Made by a program: the position numbers and the translations under genes
The notes under the pieces: model-generated
What the model saw: only the letters and a program-made list of their open reading frames with translations
The model's database searches: none
What the model was told of the DNA's origin: nothing
Part shown: piece after piece, positions 1 to 7,056 of the stretch
Numbering within the stretch: position 1 is the first letter of the stretch
Layout: each line of letters begins with the position of its first letter
Source of the DNA: Exilispira sp.
GTDB taxonomy: Bacteria; Spirochaetota; JAAYUW01
Assembly: GCA_012517545.1 (NCBI GenBank)
Contig: JAAYUW010000169.1
Coordinates: 1 to 32,371, forward strand
Length of the DNA: 32,371 bases
Direction of reading: 5' to 3'

Positions 1-1
1 T

Positions 2-514
2 GGACGCTGGTTTATTTCTTCAACTAAATACGGGCCTTTTGTCCATGCCCGGCTGACAGCGGGAGAAGAAAATTCTGGAAAAATGGTCAGTGAGATTCGT
101 CAGAAAGCTAAACAAGTCGCTGAAAACAACGGCCTTAATTATGTAATTATCGATGGTCCGCCAGGGATAGGTTGCCCAGTTATAGCTGCTCTGTCAGGAG
201 TTAACCTGGCTTTGATAGTGACCGAGCCCACCCTTTCTGGAATTCACGATATGGAAAGAGTGATTCAGGTGGCCAGACATTTCGGGGCCAGAGTGGCTTG
301 TGCCTTGAACAAATTTGACCTTAATGTGAAGATTTCAGCCGAAGTAGAAAAATGGTGCCAGGCTAATTCGGTGCCGGTTGTGGCCAGAATTCCCTTTTCC
401 GAGGCCGTGGTGCATTCGGTAGTTAACGGGAAACCTATAACTGAAACCGGAGACAATGCCGCTTCTATAGAAATAAAAAGAATGTGGGCTAAAATTTTAG
501 AGTTAATTTCGTAG
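2..514 (+). CDS. MinD/ParA-superfamily P-loop ATPase, C-terminal part (5' end outside window)
   Basis: The reading frame is already open at base 2 and runs 170 residues to TAG, so this is the 3' part of a gene that starts before the window. The first visible residues include KYGPFVHARL and then a GEENSGK segment, which are characteristic of MinD-superfamily ATPases carrying an inserted ferredoxin domain (COG1149 type). VIIDGPPGIGCPV is the Walker B/switch region and LNKFDLN is an NKxD-like base-recognition segment. The Walker A loop and any 4Fe-4S cysteines would lie upstream and cannot be seen. Proteins of this family are soluble Fe-S ATPases thought to take part in Fe-S or metallocofactor handling; the exact substrate is unknown. 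An ATG at 83 is internal, not the start. G+C and codon use (many CTG, GCC) differ from genes right of about 1.8 kb. Confidence 0.88.
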   Translation, partial: GRWFISSTKYGPFVHARLTAGEENSGKMVSEIRQKAKQVAENNGLNYVIIDGPPGIGCPVIAALSGVNLALIVTEPTLSGIHDMERVIQVARHFGARVACALNKFDLNVKISAEVEKWCQANSVPVVARIPFSEAVVHSVVNGKPITETGDNAASIEIKRMWAKILELIS

Positions 515-526
515 GAGAGTTTGCTC

Positions 527-634
527 ATGAGCAGGAATAGCTGGAAATATTTAATCGATTCGCTCCTTTTTATCTATATCGGGGGAATTGTATTGATCGT
601 AATCTTGCTCGGGCTTGTTATCCCCAAAGGTTGA
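527..634 (+). CDS. 35-residue single-span membrane peptide
   Basis: This is a short frame starting ATG 12 bases after the ATPase stop. A good Shine-Dalgarno (TAGGAGAG at 512-519) sits 7 bases before it. The product begins MSRNSWKYLIDSLLFIYIGG, continues with a strongly hydrophobic stretch rich in I, L and V, and ends IPKG, so nearly all of it is one transmembrane helix with a short basic N-terminus. The N-YLID-LLF pattern loosely resembles the first helix of DUF4405 membrane proteins, but at this length that is only a resemblance. Tight spacing suggests cotranscription and translational coupling with the MinD-type ATPase. Function unknown. The ribosome-binding site, membrane-like composition and spacing are the reasons for calling it; length alone would not justify it. 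Confidence 0.55.
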   Translation: MSRNSWKYLIDSLLFIYIGGIVLIVILLGLVIPKG

Positions 635-787
635 TAGCCTGATAGTTGATGGAAATAAACATGAATAATCCAATTATTTTGTGGTTACCTTATCGATTGT
701 TGGTCAATTGTTCGTCATTAGTTTGGGATCCGTTTCATCTAATGAATACTAACTCATGAATACTTCAGTTTAAAAAAAGGGGAGATA

Positions 788-1735
788 ATGGGAAAGATAA
801 TTTTCGGCCCGGTTCCTTCTCGCCGCCTGGGGCAGAGTCTGGGAATAAATAATATCCCACCTAAGATCTGCTCCTACTCCTGTGTTTACTGTCAACTGGG
901 CAGAACTTTTGAGTTGAAAGTTGATAGGTCTGCTTACTATCAACCAGAAAGAATAGCAACTGAGATTGAAGAAAGAATCAGGCTGTTAACCAATAAAAAT
1001 CAGAAAATCGATTATTTAACTTTCGTTCCTGATGGGGAGCCAACACTTGATCTGAACCTGGGTAAGACGATAAGCCTTCTAAAAAAGCTTAAGCTGAAAA
1101 TCGCAGTTATTACCAATTCTTCTCTTATTTCGGATGAGCAGATTAGACAGGAACTGGCTCTGGCTGATTGGGTATCAGTCAAAATAGATAGCCTCGTGCC
1201 AAATTCCTGGAAGAAGATTAACCGACCACATGGCCACTTAAGTCTGGAAAAGATTTCTGACGGAATACTGAACTTTGCCCAAAATTTTGACGGTGAACTT
1301 GTTACCGAAACTATGATAATCAATGGTATAAACGACACCTTCGTAGAAATAGAAAAGGTAGCTGCTTTTATCAAGAGATTGATACCAGTTCTTAAAACGA
1401 GCTACCTTTCAATCCCAACCAGACCGCCAGCTGAAAAATGGGTTAAGCCAGCAACTGAAGAGAAACTAAATCTGGCTTACCAGATTTTGACTGAAAAATA
1501 TATTCCGGTTGAGCTACTGACTGGGTATGAGGGCAATGCTTTTGGGACTACCGGCCAGGTGGAGGACGATCTTTTAAGTATCACCTCCGTTCATCCCATG
1601 CGAGAAGACGCTGTTAGGGAACTTCTCGACCATGCTGAAGCCGGGTGGGAACAGGTGGAAAGTTTGCTGCAGTCAGGCCGGCTAATTGAAATTGAGTACC
1701 GGGGTAATAAATTTTACATGAGAAAATTAAAATAA
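788..1735 (+). CDS. Radical SAM protein, COG0731-like
   Basis: This 315-residue protein has the radical SAM 4Fe-4S motif CxxxCxxC at C28, C32 and C35 (CSYSCVYC), preceded by FGPVPSRRLGQSLG, the typical start of the COG0731 group of Fe-S oxidoreductases related to wyosine-synthesis TYW1. FVPDGEPTLD matches the glycine-rich GGE-type SAM-contact strand. A further C-terminal segment of about 60 residues (from about 255) has a winged-helix flavour and ends with KFYMRKLK. The start is supported by GGGGAG at 779-784, four bases before the ATG. COG0731 members without the TYW1 flavodoxin domain have no settled reaction. It shares the higher G+C of the ATPase gene upstream and probably belongs with it. 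After its stop the DNA becomes very AT-rich. Confidence 0.88.
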   Translation: MGKIIFGPVPSRRLGQSLGINNIPPKICSYSCVYCQLGRTFELKVDRSAYYQPERIATEIEERIRLLTNKNQKIDYLTFVPDGEPTLDLNLGKTISLLKKLKLKIAVITNSSLISDEQIRQELALADWVSVKIDSLVPNSWKKINRPHGHLSLEKISDGILNFAQNFDGELVTETMIINGINDTFVEIEKVAAFIKRLIPVLKTSYLSIPTRPPAEKWVKPATEEKLNLAYQILTEKYIPVELLTGYEGNAFGTTGQVEDDLLSITSVHPMREDAVRELLDHAEAGWEQVESLLQSGRLIEIEYRGNKFYMRKLK

Positions 1736-2405
1736 AACGGAAGCAAGCAGGTGGTAAAAAGCCCTTATATAGAAAACAAAACTATAACCCTTTAATATTA
1801 AGTTAGATCGTGCTTTTATTTTAAAGATTTATTATATTTAAATAGCAGAAAAATTGTTTCACAGCTCAAAAGAGAAATGTTTTGATTATTTCCTTGAAAA
1901 TATTTTTCACTTTCGTTATTGATATTTAAAATGATTAGCGGACGAAAAAGACAGGATCTCTTACTTTTTGGAGTATTACTGTTTCTTTTTGTTTCGTCTA
2001 CCAATTTTTTCCATACAGAAAAACTCTCTTAGAAAAAGAGGGATCCCCGGCCTGCCATTTGTTGAAAACTGCCAGTTGTGTTGAGTGCATACATGTTTTT
2101 TAGCCCGACATTCCTGAATGTAACTATCAACTCCAGAACTAAAATAATCATAATGGCTCTCCTTAAAAGAGTTATATTGATCTTTTTGATTTTTATTCTC
2201 AATTTTTAAGTAAAAAAGTTAAAGATAGATTATCTCAAAGCTGGAGTCAAATGTTCTATGATGAAATATTTTGTTATATTAATGAAGAGATTTTTAAGAT
2301 TGTTACTTATTCTGATAATTTATCAAAAGAATGCTCATTTTTGTAAAAAAAACTTATTTTTTTATTATAAATTTTTAAATATTTTAACATTTTTATGTAT
2401 AACTA
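1736..2405. other. AT-rich spacer containing the composition break
   Basis: G+C drops soon after the radical SAM stop; by about 1800 the DNA has the composition of the rest of the window. No convincing long gene is visible. One 40-codon frame with a good ribosome-binding site is listed separately (2029-2151, minus). No terminator with a clear U-tract was found behind the radical SAM gene. Confidence 0.5.
2029..2151 (-). CDS. Possible 40-residue small protein, unrecognised
   Basis: On the minus strand AAGGAG is followed after seven bases by ATG and 40 codons to TAA. The N-terminus (MIILVLELIVTF) is hydrophobic; the rest is polar (NTTGSFQQMAGRGS). I recognise no family. A second minus-strand frame over the same bases is also open for about 65 codons, so the coding frame is uncertain. 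The strong Shine-Dalgarno is the only real support. It could also be debris of a mobile element, because an IS3 fossil lies about 250 bases away. Confidence 0.25.
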   Translation of the reverse strand: MIILVLELIVTFRNVGLKNMYALNTTGSFQQMAGRGSLFF

Positions 2406-2621
2406 TGGTGTTCTCCCCGCTATGTAGACAAAAAGTTAAGTGTTATGCTATCTCGTATTCTTCAGTGGTTTTATAGGCTAAAGATGAATGTAATCGTTGT
2501 TGGTTATAGAATATCTCAATATACTCAAAAATGCAACTAAGCTTCTTTTCTTGTTAAAAAAATAATCATGAAACAATTCTTCAGCCTTAATTTAAGCAAA
2601 AAAAGATTCATATGGCACTCC
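2406..2621 (-). mobile_element. Degenerate IS3-family insertion sequence remnant (3' end)
   Basis: The segment contains the tail of an IS3-family transposase on the minus strand, followed by an IS3-type terminal sequence whose plus-strand copy begins TGGTGTTCTCCCCGC at 2406 and includes TGTAGACAAAAAGTTAAG. The other end of the element is not found; the remnant fades out near 2621. The matching inverted repeat and target duplication are missing, so the element is truncated and immobile. Confidence 0.72.
2443..2621 (-). pseudogene. IS3-family transposase (OrfB), C-terminal fragment, broken
   Basis: The minus strand encodes [20 protein letters not shown] and then TTEEYEIA before a TAA at 2443-2445. 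This is the C-terminus of IS3-family OrfB integrase (rve_3 region; consensus FEYIE-FYN-QRLHSSLGY). Upstream, in another frame, ESFFA is followed by an in-frame TAA and then IKAEELFHDYFF, which matches the usual ESFF-LK-E segment just after the last catalytic Glu. The two parts are out of frame with each other. The gene therefore has at least one nonsense change and one frameshift, and lacks the whole DDE core upstream. It is a fossil, not a functional gene. Confidence 0.78.
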
Positions 2622-2819
2622 TGAAAAAAAGGTATTAGTTTTGATAAAATTATTTTAAAGCCATATTCCGAAGGGTTAAACTGCCTAAAGGGCTTAAAGG
2701 GCACAAAAGTGCAAAAAAGAAGAGAAAGAAAGGCTCTTTATAGAAGAGTAGAAGAAAAATCAAACCCTTTTGTGGGAAAGCCATTGATACATATTTAAAA
2801 AATCAGATTTAAAAGAAAC

Positions 2820-2847
2820 TTGACAAATTTGTTAACTTGATTAATTT
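2820..2847 (+). promoter_or_regulatory. Candidate sigma-70-type promoter for the rpsP cluster
   Basis: A consensus -35 box TTGACA (2820-2825) is followed after 16 bases by TAATTT (2842-2847). It is the best promoter match before rpsP and gives a leader of roughly 75-80 bases that contains the hairpin at 2881-2908. In DNA this AT-rich the -10 assignment is weak. Confidence 0.4.
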
Positions 2848-2880
2848 GATTTTATTAAATAACGCAAAGATGCAAAATAG

Positions 2881-2908
2881 GCTCTTCGCTAAAAAAGAAG
2901 CGAAGAGC
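2881..2908 (+). promoter_or_regulatory. Perfect 10-bp hairpin in the rpsP leader
   Basis: GCTCTTCGCT (2881-2890), loop of eight bases, AGCGAAGAGC (2899-2908): a perfect inverted repeat with unusually high G+C for this spacer. It ends 24 bases before the rpsP ATG and is followed by an A-rich stretch and the Shine-Dalgarno AAGGAG, not by a U-run. It is therefore more likely a regulatory or mRNA-stability element than a terminator. Confidence 0.6.
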
Positions 2909-2932
2909 GAAAAAATTTAAGGAGTTCTATTA

Positions 2933-3235
2933 ATGGTTAAACTTCGTCTTAAGAAAGTTGGTAGAAGAAATCAGATATATTTTAGACTTGTTGCAGTTGA
3001 TGAAAGATTCCCTCGTGATGGGAGATTTATAGAGGAACTTGGTTCTTATAATCCTCATGAAACGGATGTTGAAAAGAAATTTCGGTTTAAAGGTGAACCC
3101 AATCAAGAAGCTGTCGAACAAACAAAACAAAAGATTATTCAGTGGTTTAAAAATGGTGCTCAACCTTCACCCACCGTATATAAACTTTTAGCCAAAAAAG
3201 GACTGGTATTAAAAGAAGAACTTCGCAAAAGTTAA
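2933..3235 (+). CDS. rpsP: Ribosomal protein bS16
   Basis: This 100-residue protein begins MVKLRLKKVGRRNQIYFRLV and contains VDERFPRDGRFIEELGSYNP, the highly conserved N-terminal half of bS16. The C-terminal half has the usual W-x-x-x-GAQPSPTV segment and ends with a short basic tail. bS16 binds 16S rRNA early in 30S assembly. Length is normal (80-100). The start is fixed by AAGGAG seven to eight bases before ATG. It heads a cluster with khpA, rimM, trmD and rplS, the conserved order of many bacteria, here with unusually long spacers. A hairpin lies just upstream in the leader. Confidence 0.97.
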   Translation: MVKLRLKKVGRRNQIYFRLVAVDERFPRDGRFIEELGSYNPHETDVEKKFRFKGEPNQEAVEQTKQKIIQWFKNGAQPSPTVYKLLAKKGLVLKEELRKS

Positions 3236-3386
3236 CTTTTTTGTTTTTTTGATTCATATAGGTTTTATAACTGTTCTTATTACCCACCAGATAATCACTA
3301 TAAAGTGTTATGCAGTATTATTTTTGGGGTATATTTTCTTTACCAGGTTAAATTACTTAAAAATAATTAATACTTAAGTGGAAGGA

Positions 3387-3623
3387 ATGAAAGAAAAAGA
3401 ATTTGTTGAATATATTGCAAAATCCCTGGCTGATTATCCAGAGGATGTCGTTGTTACTCTTGTGGAAGGTGAAAAAACCACATTGCTGGAGCTTAAGATG
3501 AATCCTAAAGATATTGGTAAGATTATCGGCAAAAATGGTTCAATCATTAAATCTATAAGATTTTTACTTGGCAATGTTCATAGCAAAAGTGGTAGACGAA
3601 TAGCACTGGAGATTAAAGAGTAA
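3387..3623 (+). CDS. khpA: KH-domain RNA-binding protein KhpA (YlqC family)
   Basis: This small protein (78 residues from ATG 3387) consists of one KH domain. The GxxG loop is GKNG within IGKIIGKNGSIIKSIR, and the sheet strands before and after (TTLLELKM, RRIALEIKE) fit. KhpA, with its partner KhpB/EloR, is an RNA-binding protein affecting cell elongation and division in Gram-positives. It lies between rpsP and rimM, the usual place for ylqC. Two starts are possible: GTG at 3378 and ATG at 3387. Family members begin MKE-L-EYIAKSL, which favours ATG 3387, although the purine-rich GGAAGGA then lies closer than ideal. Confidence 0.92.
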   Translation: MKEKEFVEYIAKSLADYPEDVVVTLVEGEKTTLLELKMNPKDIGKIIGKNGSIIKSIRFLLGNVHSKSGRRIALEIKE

Positions 3624-3991
3624 GACATATTTTTACTTTCTTATTATAACTATATCAATTTATACTCCTCTTTGATATCTGACTACAAAGTAGTCTTATT
3701 ATATATATTTATCATCAGGAGCATTTTTGCATTCTCTTCTAACCCAGGTGCAGCTTATATTTCAAAAATATATACTTTGATCCAAGCATAAAGTCATATA
3801 AACATATCCTTTGATTTGTATATTAAATTTTATGATCAGGTCTTTAGGTCAATTAATTTGATGAAATAAAAGAAGAACTATATTATTGTGAAATTATAAT
3901 TATTTATTAGATATTTAAATATTTTTGCTTATAAAAATCGGTCTTTTATTATATAAAGAGCTTTGAAATATTATTAATACAGGATTTATTC
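3624..3991. other. Long AT-rich spacer between khpA and rimM
   Basis: 368 bases with no coding frame I can support. It contains one small perfect hairpin (3681-3695). In relatives this position is short or holds ylqD; no YlqD-like product is visible here. Confidence 0.5.
3681..3695. other. Short perfect hairpin, GACTAC-AAA-GTAGTC
   Basis: Six-base perfect arms around a three-base loop, followed on the plus strand by TTATTATATA. It could be a weak terminator or processing site inside the rpsP-rplS cluster. The T-run is interrupted, so confidence is low. Confidence 0.3.
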
Positions 3992-4519
3992 GTGTCAAAT
4001 AGCTGTATTGTGGCGAAAATTACAAAAATATTTGGTCTTAATGGAGCTGTTGCAATTCAAAAGATCTCATCAATCGAAAAGAGAATAGAATTGGCAGAAT
4101 ATTTCTATCTTGATGAAAATTTGACTGAAAAAATATATGTGGAAAGTATAATTGGTGACAAAAACAGCTTAAGAATTCATTTTAAAGGCTATGATAGCAT
4201 AGAAAAAAGTAAGGCTCTAATAGGAAGAAATTTATATTTAGAACGCCAAGGGTCTTTATCTATTCCCGGATTATCGGATTTTGATCTTTTCTATTACGAA
4301 ATACTTGATTTTGAAATTGAATATTTACCTTTCAGGTTTTGTAAGGTAAGTGAAATATTTGAAAATGGTTCTGGTTTAGTGTACCTATCTTTAATTATTG
4401 AAAACAAGGAATATCTTGTTCCTTTTTCTAAAGATTTTATCGAAAAAATTGATAAAAAAGAAAAAAAAATAGTTTTAAAACGTTTTGAGGCTATTGAACC
4501 AAACAATATAAGACTCTAA
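3992..4519 (+). CDS. rimM: 16S rRNA processing / ribosome maturation factor RimM
   Basis: This 175-residue protein starts at GTG 3992 (AGGA nine bases upstream). The N-terminal barrel begins IVAKITKIFGLNGAVAIQ, equivalent to the V-G-I-G-K--G-HGL-G-V segment of RimM, and LRIHFKGYDSIEKSKALIGR matches the conserved V-F-G--dR--AE-L-G segment. The C-terminal PRC-barrel part runs from about residue 100, with the FYYEILDFEI start. RimM binds uS19 and assists 30S head maturation. Sequence conservation is low, but length (about 170) and position directly before trmD (20-base gap) settle the identity. The pair is probably translationally linked. Confidence 0.92.
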   Translation: MSNSCIVAKITKIFGLNGAVAIQKISSIEKRIELAEYFYLDENLTEKIYVESIIGDKNSLRIHFKGYDSIEKSKALIGRNLYLERQGSLSIPGLSDFDLFYYEILDFEIEYLPFRFCKVSEIFENGSGLVYLSLIIENKEYLVPFSKDFIEKIDKKEKKIVLKRFEAIEPNNIRL

Positions 4520-4539
4520 AATATAAGGCTAAAATATTT

Positions 4540-5205
4540 ATGAAGATTAATGTTATAACACTAATTCCTGAACTATATGATACCTATTTCAATTTTTCAG
4601 TATTTTATAATGCTCTAAAAGATGGAATTTTTTCTTATGAACTTAAAAATTTAAGAGATTTCGGCCTTGGTATTCATAAAAAGGTGGATGATTACCCTTA
4701 TGGTGGAGGAAAAGGGATGATACTTAGAGTTGAACCACTTGTAAATTGCCTCAACTCATTTGAAGAAAAGGGAAGAGTAATTTTTTTTTCACCAGCAGGA
4801 AGGAAACTGGATATTTCAATAATAAAAGAATATGCAAAACTATCTACAATCACGATTGTTAATGGAAGATATGAAGGAGTTGATGAAAGATTTATAGATA
4901 ACTATGTTGATGATGTTATAAGCATAGGTGATTTTATCTTAACAGGTGGTGATCCCGCAGCTTTAACCTTTATAGATGCTTTACTTCGACATGTCCCCGG
5001 GTTTCTTGATAAGGAAGCTTTGCTTATAGAGTCTTTTGAGGAAAATCTACTTGAGTATCCTCAGTATACCAGACCAGAGATTTTTGAAGGTTTGAAAGTT
5101 CCAGAAATACTTCTATCTGGTAATCATGAACAGATAAAAAAGTGGAGAGATCAAAAAAGAATTGAGTTTACTTTGAAACATCGGCCTGACCTTATAAATA
5201 AATAG
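4540..5205 (+). CDS. trmD: tRNA (guanine37-N1)-methyltransferase TrmD
   Basis: This 221-residue SPOUT methyltransferase makes m1G37 in tRNAs. Visible family motifs are ITLIPELYDTY, the DDYPYGGGKGM loop, FFSPAGRKLD, NGRYEGVDERF (contains the conserved Glu of RYEG), ISIGDFILTGGDPAA in the trefoil knot, R150, YPQYTRPE and LLSGNHEQIKKWR. Two departures stand out. The invariant GGE of the knot reads GGD (D138). The D-S-F motif carrying the catalytic base (D169 in E. coli/H. influenzae) reads E164-S-F, one residue shorter than in E. coli across this loop. The C-terminal tail is short (ends RPDLINK). It follows rimM by 20 bases. Confidence 0.96.
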   Translation: MKINVITLIPELYDTYFNFSVFYNALKDGIFSYELKNLRDFGLGIHKKVDDYPYGGGKGMILRVEPLVNCLNSFEEKGRVIFFSPAGRKLDISIIKEYAKLSTITIVNGRYEGVDERFIDNYVDDVISIGDFILTGGDPAALTFIDALLRHVPGFLDKEALLIESFEENLLEYPQYTRPEIFEGLKVPEILLSGNHEQIKKWRDQKRIEFTLKHRPDLINK

Positions 5206-5466
5206 ATAAAAAAATTAACTTGAAAAATAGATTTTAATTTTGATTTTATAAACTGAGAGAAAAGCAAAGAATTTTCTTGCAAATAATTATTGTTTTGTTA
5301 TTTTTTTTAATGTGCTCATTTGAAAATACTATTACTTCATAACCTTGATTTTATATATAGTTAAGTTTTTAAATTGGACTTAACACAACTGAGTTTTGGT
5401 AAATAAGGAAAAAATATAACTTTTTTCCTGGATTTTTGATTTTTAACTGTTGTATAAGGCAAATAG

Positions 5467-5479
5467 TGATAAATTATCA
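5467..5479. promoter_or_regulatory. 13-bp perfect palindrome before the rplS ribosome-binding site
   Basis: TGATAA-A-TTATCA lies immediately upstream of the Shine-Dalgarno GGAGGAG of rplS. It could be a protein or RNA control site, or chance in AT-rich DNA. Confidence 0.25.
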
Positions 5480-5494
5480 TTTCGGAGGAGATAT

Positions 5495-5842
5495 ATGAAT
5501 CTTTTAGAAAAAATCAATAATGAAATGACAGATAAACCTATTCCAGCTTTTAGAGTTTGTGATACTGTTAAAGTTCACTATAAAGTTGTTGAAGGTGGTA
5601 AGGAACGTATTCAGCCTTACGAAGGTATCATCATATCCAGAAAAGGTGCTGGTATTTCGAAAAATATTACAATTCGAAAGATTTCTTATGGTGTTGGTGT
5701 TGAGAGAGTTTTCCCTGTTTATTCACCGAGGATAGATAAGATAGAGATAGTTAAAAGAGGGAAGGTTAGAAGAGCAAAGTTATTTTATCTGAGAGAAAGA
5801 AGAGGTAAAGCTGCAAGAGTAAAAGAGAGAGAAACAAGATAA
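5495..5842 (+). CDS. rplS: Ribosomal protein bL19
   Basis: The true start is ATG 5495, preceded by a strong CGGAGGAG at 5483-5490; a frame extension 15 codons upstream (TTG) has no ribosome-binding site and no family counterpart. The 115-residue product begins [11 protein letters not shown] and contains [58 protein letters not shown] and the basic tail [20 protein letters not shown], all canonical bL19. The protein lies at the 30S-50S interface. It is followed by a strong intrinsic terminator, so it ends the ribosomal cluster. Confidence 0.97.
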   Translation: MNLLEKINNEMTDKPIPAFRVCDTVKVHYKVVEGGKERIQPYEGIIISRKGAGISKNITIRKISYGVGVERVFPVYSPRIDKIEIVKRGKVRRAKLFYLRERRGKAARVKERETR

Positions 5843-5861
5843 ATATTTTATTTTTTATTAA

Positions 5862-5897
5862 AATACCCTGGTAACATTTTACCGGGGTATTTTTTTT
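5862..5897 (+). terminator. Intrinsic terminator after rplS
   Basis: AATACCCTGGTAA (5862-5874) pairs with TTACCGGGGTATT (5879-5891) through 13 base pairs including one G-T, around a four-base loop, then an uninterrupted T-run to 5897. It lies 20 bases after the rplS stop. It is the clearest terminator in the window. Confidence 0.92.
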
Positions 5898-5974
5898 AAA
5901 AGTTTTGAAATTATATCTTTTAAACAGTGAGCTAATTAATTGATTTGTTTCTATTTTGTATTATCTATTATATA

Positions 5975-6706
5975 ATGAGATTAAATCAATATATAGATGC
6001 TTTTATCCATGAAAAGCCTGAACTTATAGATAGAAATAACCAAAGTCTTGAAGTTGGTAAAATATACAAGGCTATTATCGTAGAAAAAAATAAATCATTT
6101 TTTATCTTAAAGCTAAACGATACTCTTTTTAAAACAAATCCTTTTGAATCTAATCAAGATATTATATTTCTGAAGCTGCTTGATTATTCTGGCAAATTTA
6201 GATTTCAGCTTATAAAAGATGATTTTATAATATTTGAAGAAAAAAAAGAAAATTTCGATAATTTGCTATCTTTTATAAGAAACAATTTGCAAACCGAAAT
6301 ATATAATAAGCTGATAGAAAATAAAGTTGAGATTTCAAAACCAGATAAAAGATATGAAAAAAATCAAAAAAATGACATAAAAGAACTCGGTAATATTTTT
6401 GCAAAAAGTTCAATAATTTCTGGAGATAATCTCTATTTTCTCGTTCAATTTGATAAAGATAAATATTTTCACTGTCAAATTGAGAACCAGCATGATGAAA
6501 CCTTTTTATTTGTATTGAATATAAGTCTTGATGGTGCTAAATCTTTATCTATAAAAGGTTATTACAGAAAAAAAAATAAAACTGCAAATATAAATTTTGT
6601 AACAAATTCAAAAGAATTTTACGATAAAATAGAAGATTCAAACAAGGTACTATCAGAGATTCTGGAAGATATAATCTGGAAATGCACAAGAAAATTTAAT
6701 TTATAA
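5975..6706 (+). CDS. FliK/YlqG-like hypothetical protein
   Basis: From ATG 5975 the product has 243 residues and begins MRLNQYIDAFIHEKPEL. An in-frame TTG at 5945 would add ten hydrophobic residues without a ribosome-binding site. An N-terminal beta-rich segment (VGKIYKAIIVEKNKSFFILKL) is followed by a charged middle and a C-terminal part (LYFLVQFDKDKYFHCQIE; FVLNISLDGAKSLSIKGYY) with the strand pattern of flagellar hook-length-control (FliK) C-terminal domains. Sequence identity to any family is low. Position is the main support: in Bacillus the FliK-like ylqG and FlhB-C-like ylqH follow rplS, and here the next gene is a clear FlhB-C protein. The role is inferred as flagellar-export related. 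No Shine-Dalgarno is obvious, and a TATAAT-like box overlaps the ATG. Confidence 0.6.
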   Translation: MRLNQYIDAFIHEKPELIDRNNQSLEVGKIYKAIIVEKNKSFFILKLNDTLFKTNPFESNQDIIFLKLLDYSGKFRFQLIKDDFIIFEEKKENFDNLLSFIRNNLQTEIYNKLIENKVEISKPDKRYEKNQKNDIKELGNIFAKSSIISGDNLYFLVQFDKDKYFHCQIENQHDETFLFVLNISLDGAKSLSIKGYYRKKNKTANINFVTNSKEFYDKIEDSNKVLSEILEDIIWKCTRKFNL

Positions 6707-7056
6707 GATAAATTTAAATTGTAGCTAAATTTCGTATTTTTGAATTTTGACAGTAGTATTATCTTGAATTTTGAAAAGGTAATTATTGCCTGGAGAAAAA
6801 AGAGAAGTACAATAGAAAAGGGCTGGAGTGTTAAATTATACTTGATTAATTTGATAATTGAGTCTATACTATAATCAAAGTTAAAATACAGTAAAAAGTA
6901 ATTATTTATTTTGAAAAATGGGATATAACTTTATTATGTCGCTTTCTGTTAAATCTTTTTTGTTGTGCTCTCAACTTATGACCTTTAGAGTTATGACTTT
7001 ACTTATTATAAAAACCAGAGATTAAGTCTGATATAATTAAAAATGTTAATAAAAAG
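6707..7056. other. AT-rich spacer before the FlhB-C-like gene
   Basis: 350 bases without a supportable gene. It contains a good promoter match at 6842-6870. Confidence 0.5.
6842..6870 (+). promoter_or_regulatory. Candidate promoter upstream of the FlhB-C-like gene
   Basis: TTGATT (6842-6847), exactly 17 bases of spacer, TATACT (6865-6870). If used, it would give a leader of about 180 bases to the gene at 7057. Confidence 0.4.

Larger units (their letters stand above)
2622..2932. other. rpsP upstream region
   Basis: AT-rich region without a gene. It holds a short GCAC-AAAA-GTGC hairpin near 2699, a candidate promoter at 2820-2847 and the rpsP leader hairpin at 2881-2908. Confidence 0.5.

Noticed and set aside
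1816-2004. 62-codon minus-strand frame
   Set aside because: Starts with TTG without a good ribosome-binding site and resembles no family; in such AT-rich DNA this length occurs by chance.
2258-2476. 72-codon plus-strand frame with a hydrophobic start
   Set aside because: It runs across the IS3 terminal sequence and the antisense of the transposase tail, so it is a chance frame.
3227-3240. Palindrome AAAAGTTAACTTTT followed by T-rich DNA at the rpsP stop, considered as a terminator
   Set aside because: The stem would be only five A/T-rich pairs; too weak, and the downstream genes belong to the same cluster.
3811-3827. 17-base identity TTGATTTGTATATTAAA with 13170-13186, considered as a shared promoter
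   Set aside because: A match of this length is expected about once by chance in a window this AT-rich, and spacing of promoter boxes does not fit.
5450-5494. 15-codon upstream extension of rplS
   Set aside because: No ribosome-binding site and no bL19 counterpart; the strong GGAGGAG belongs to ATG 5495.
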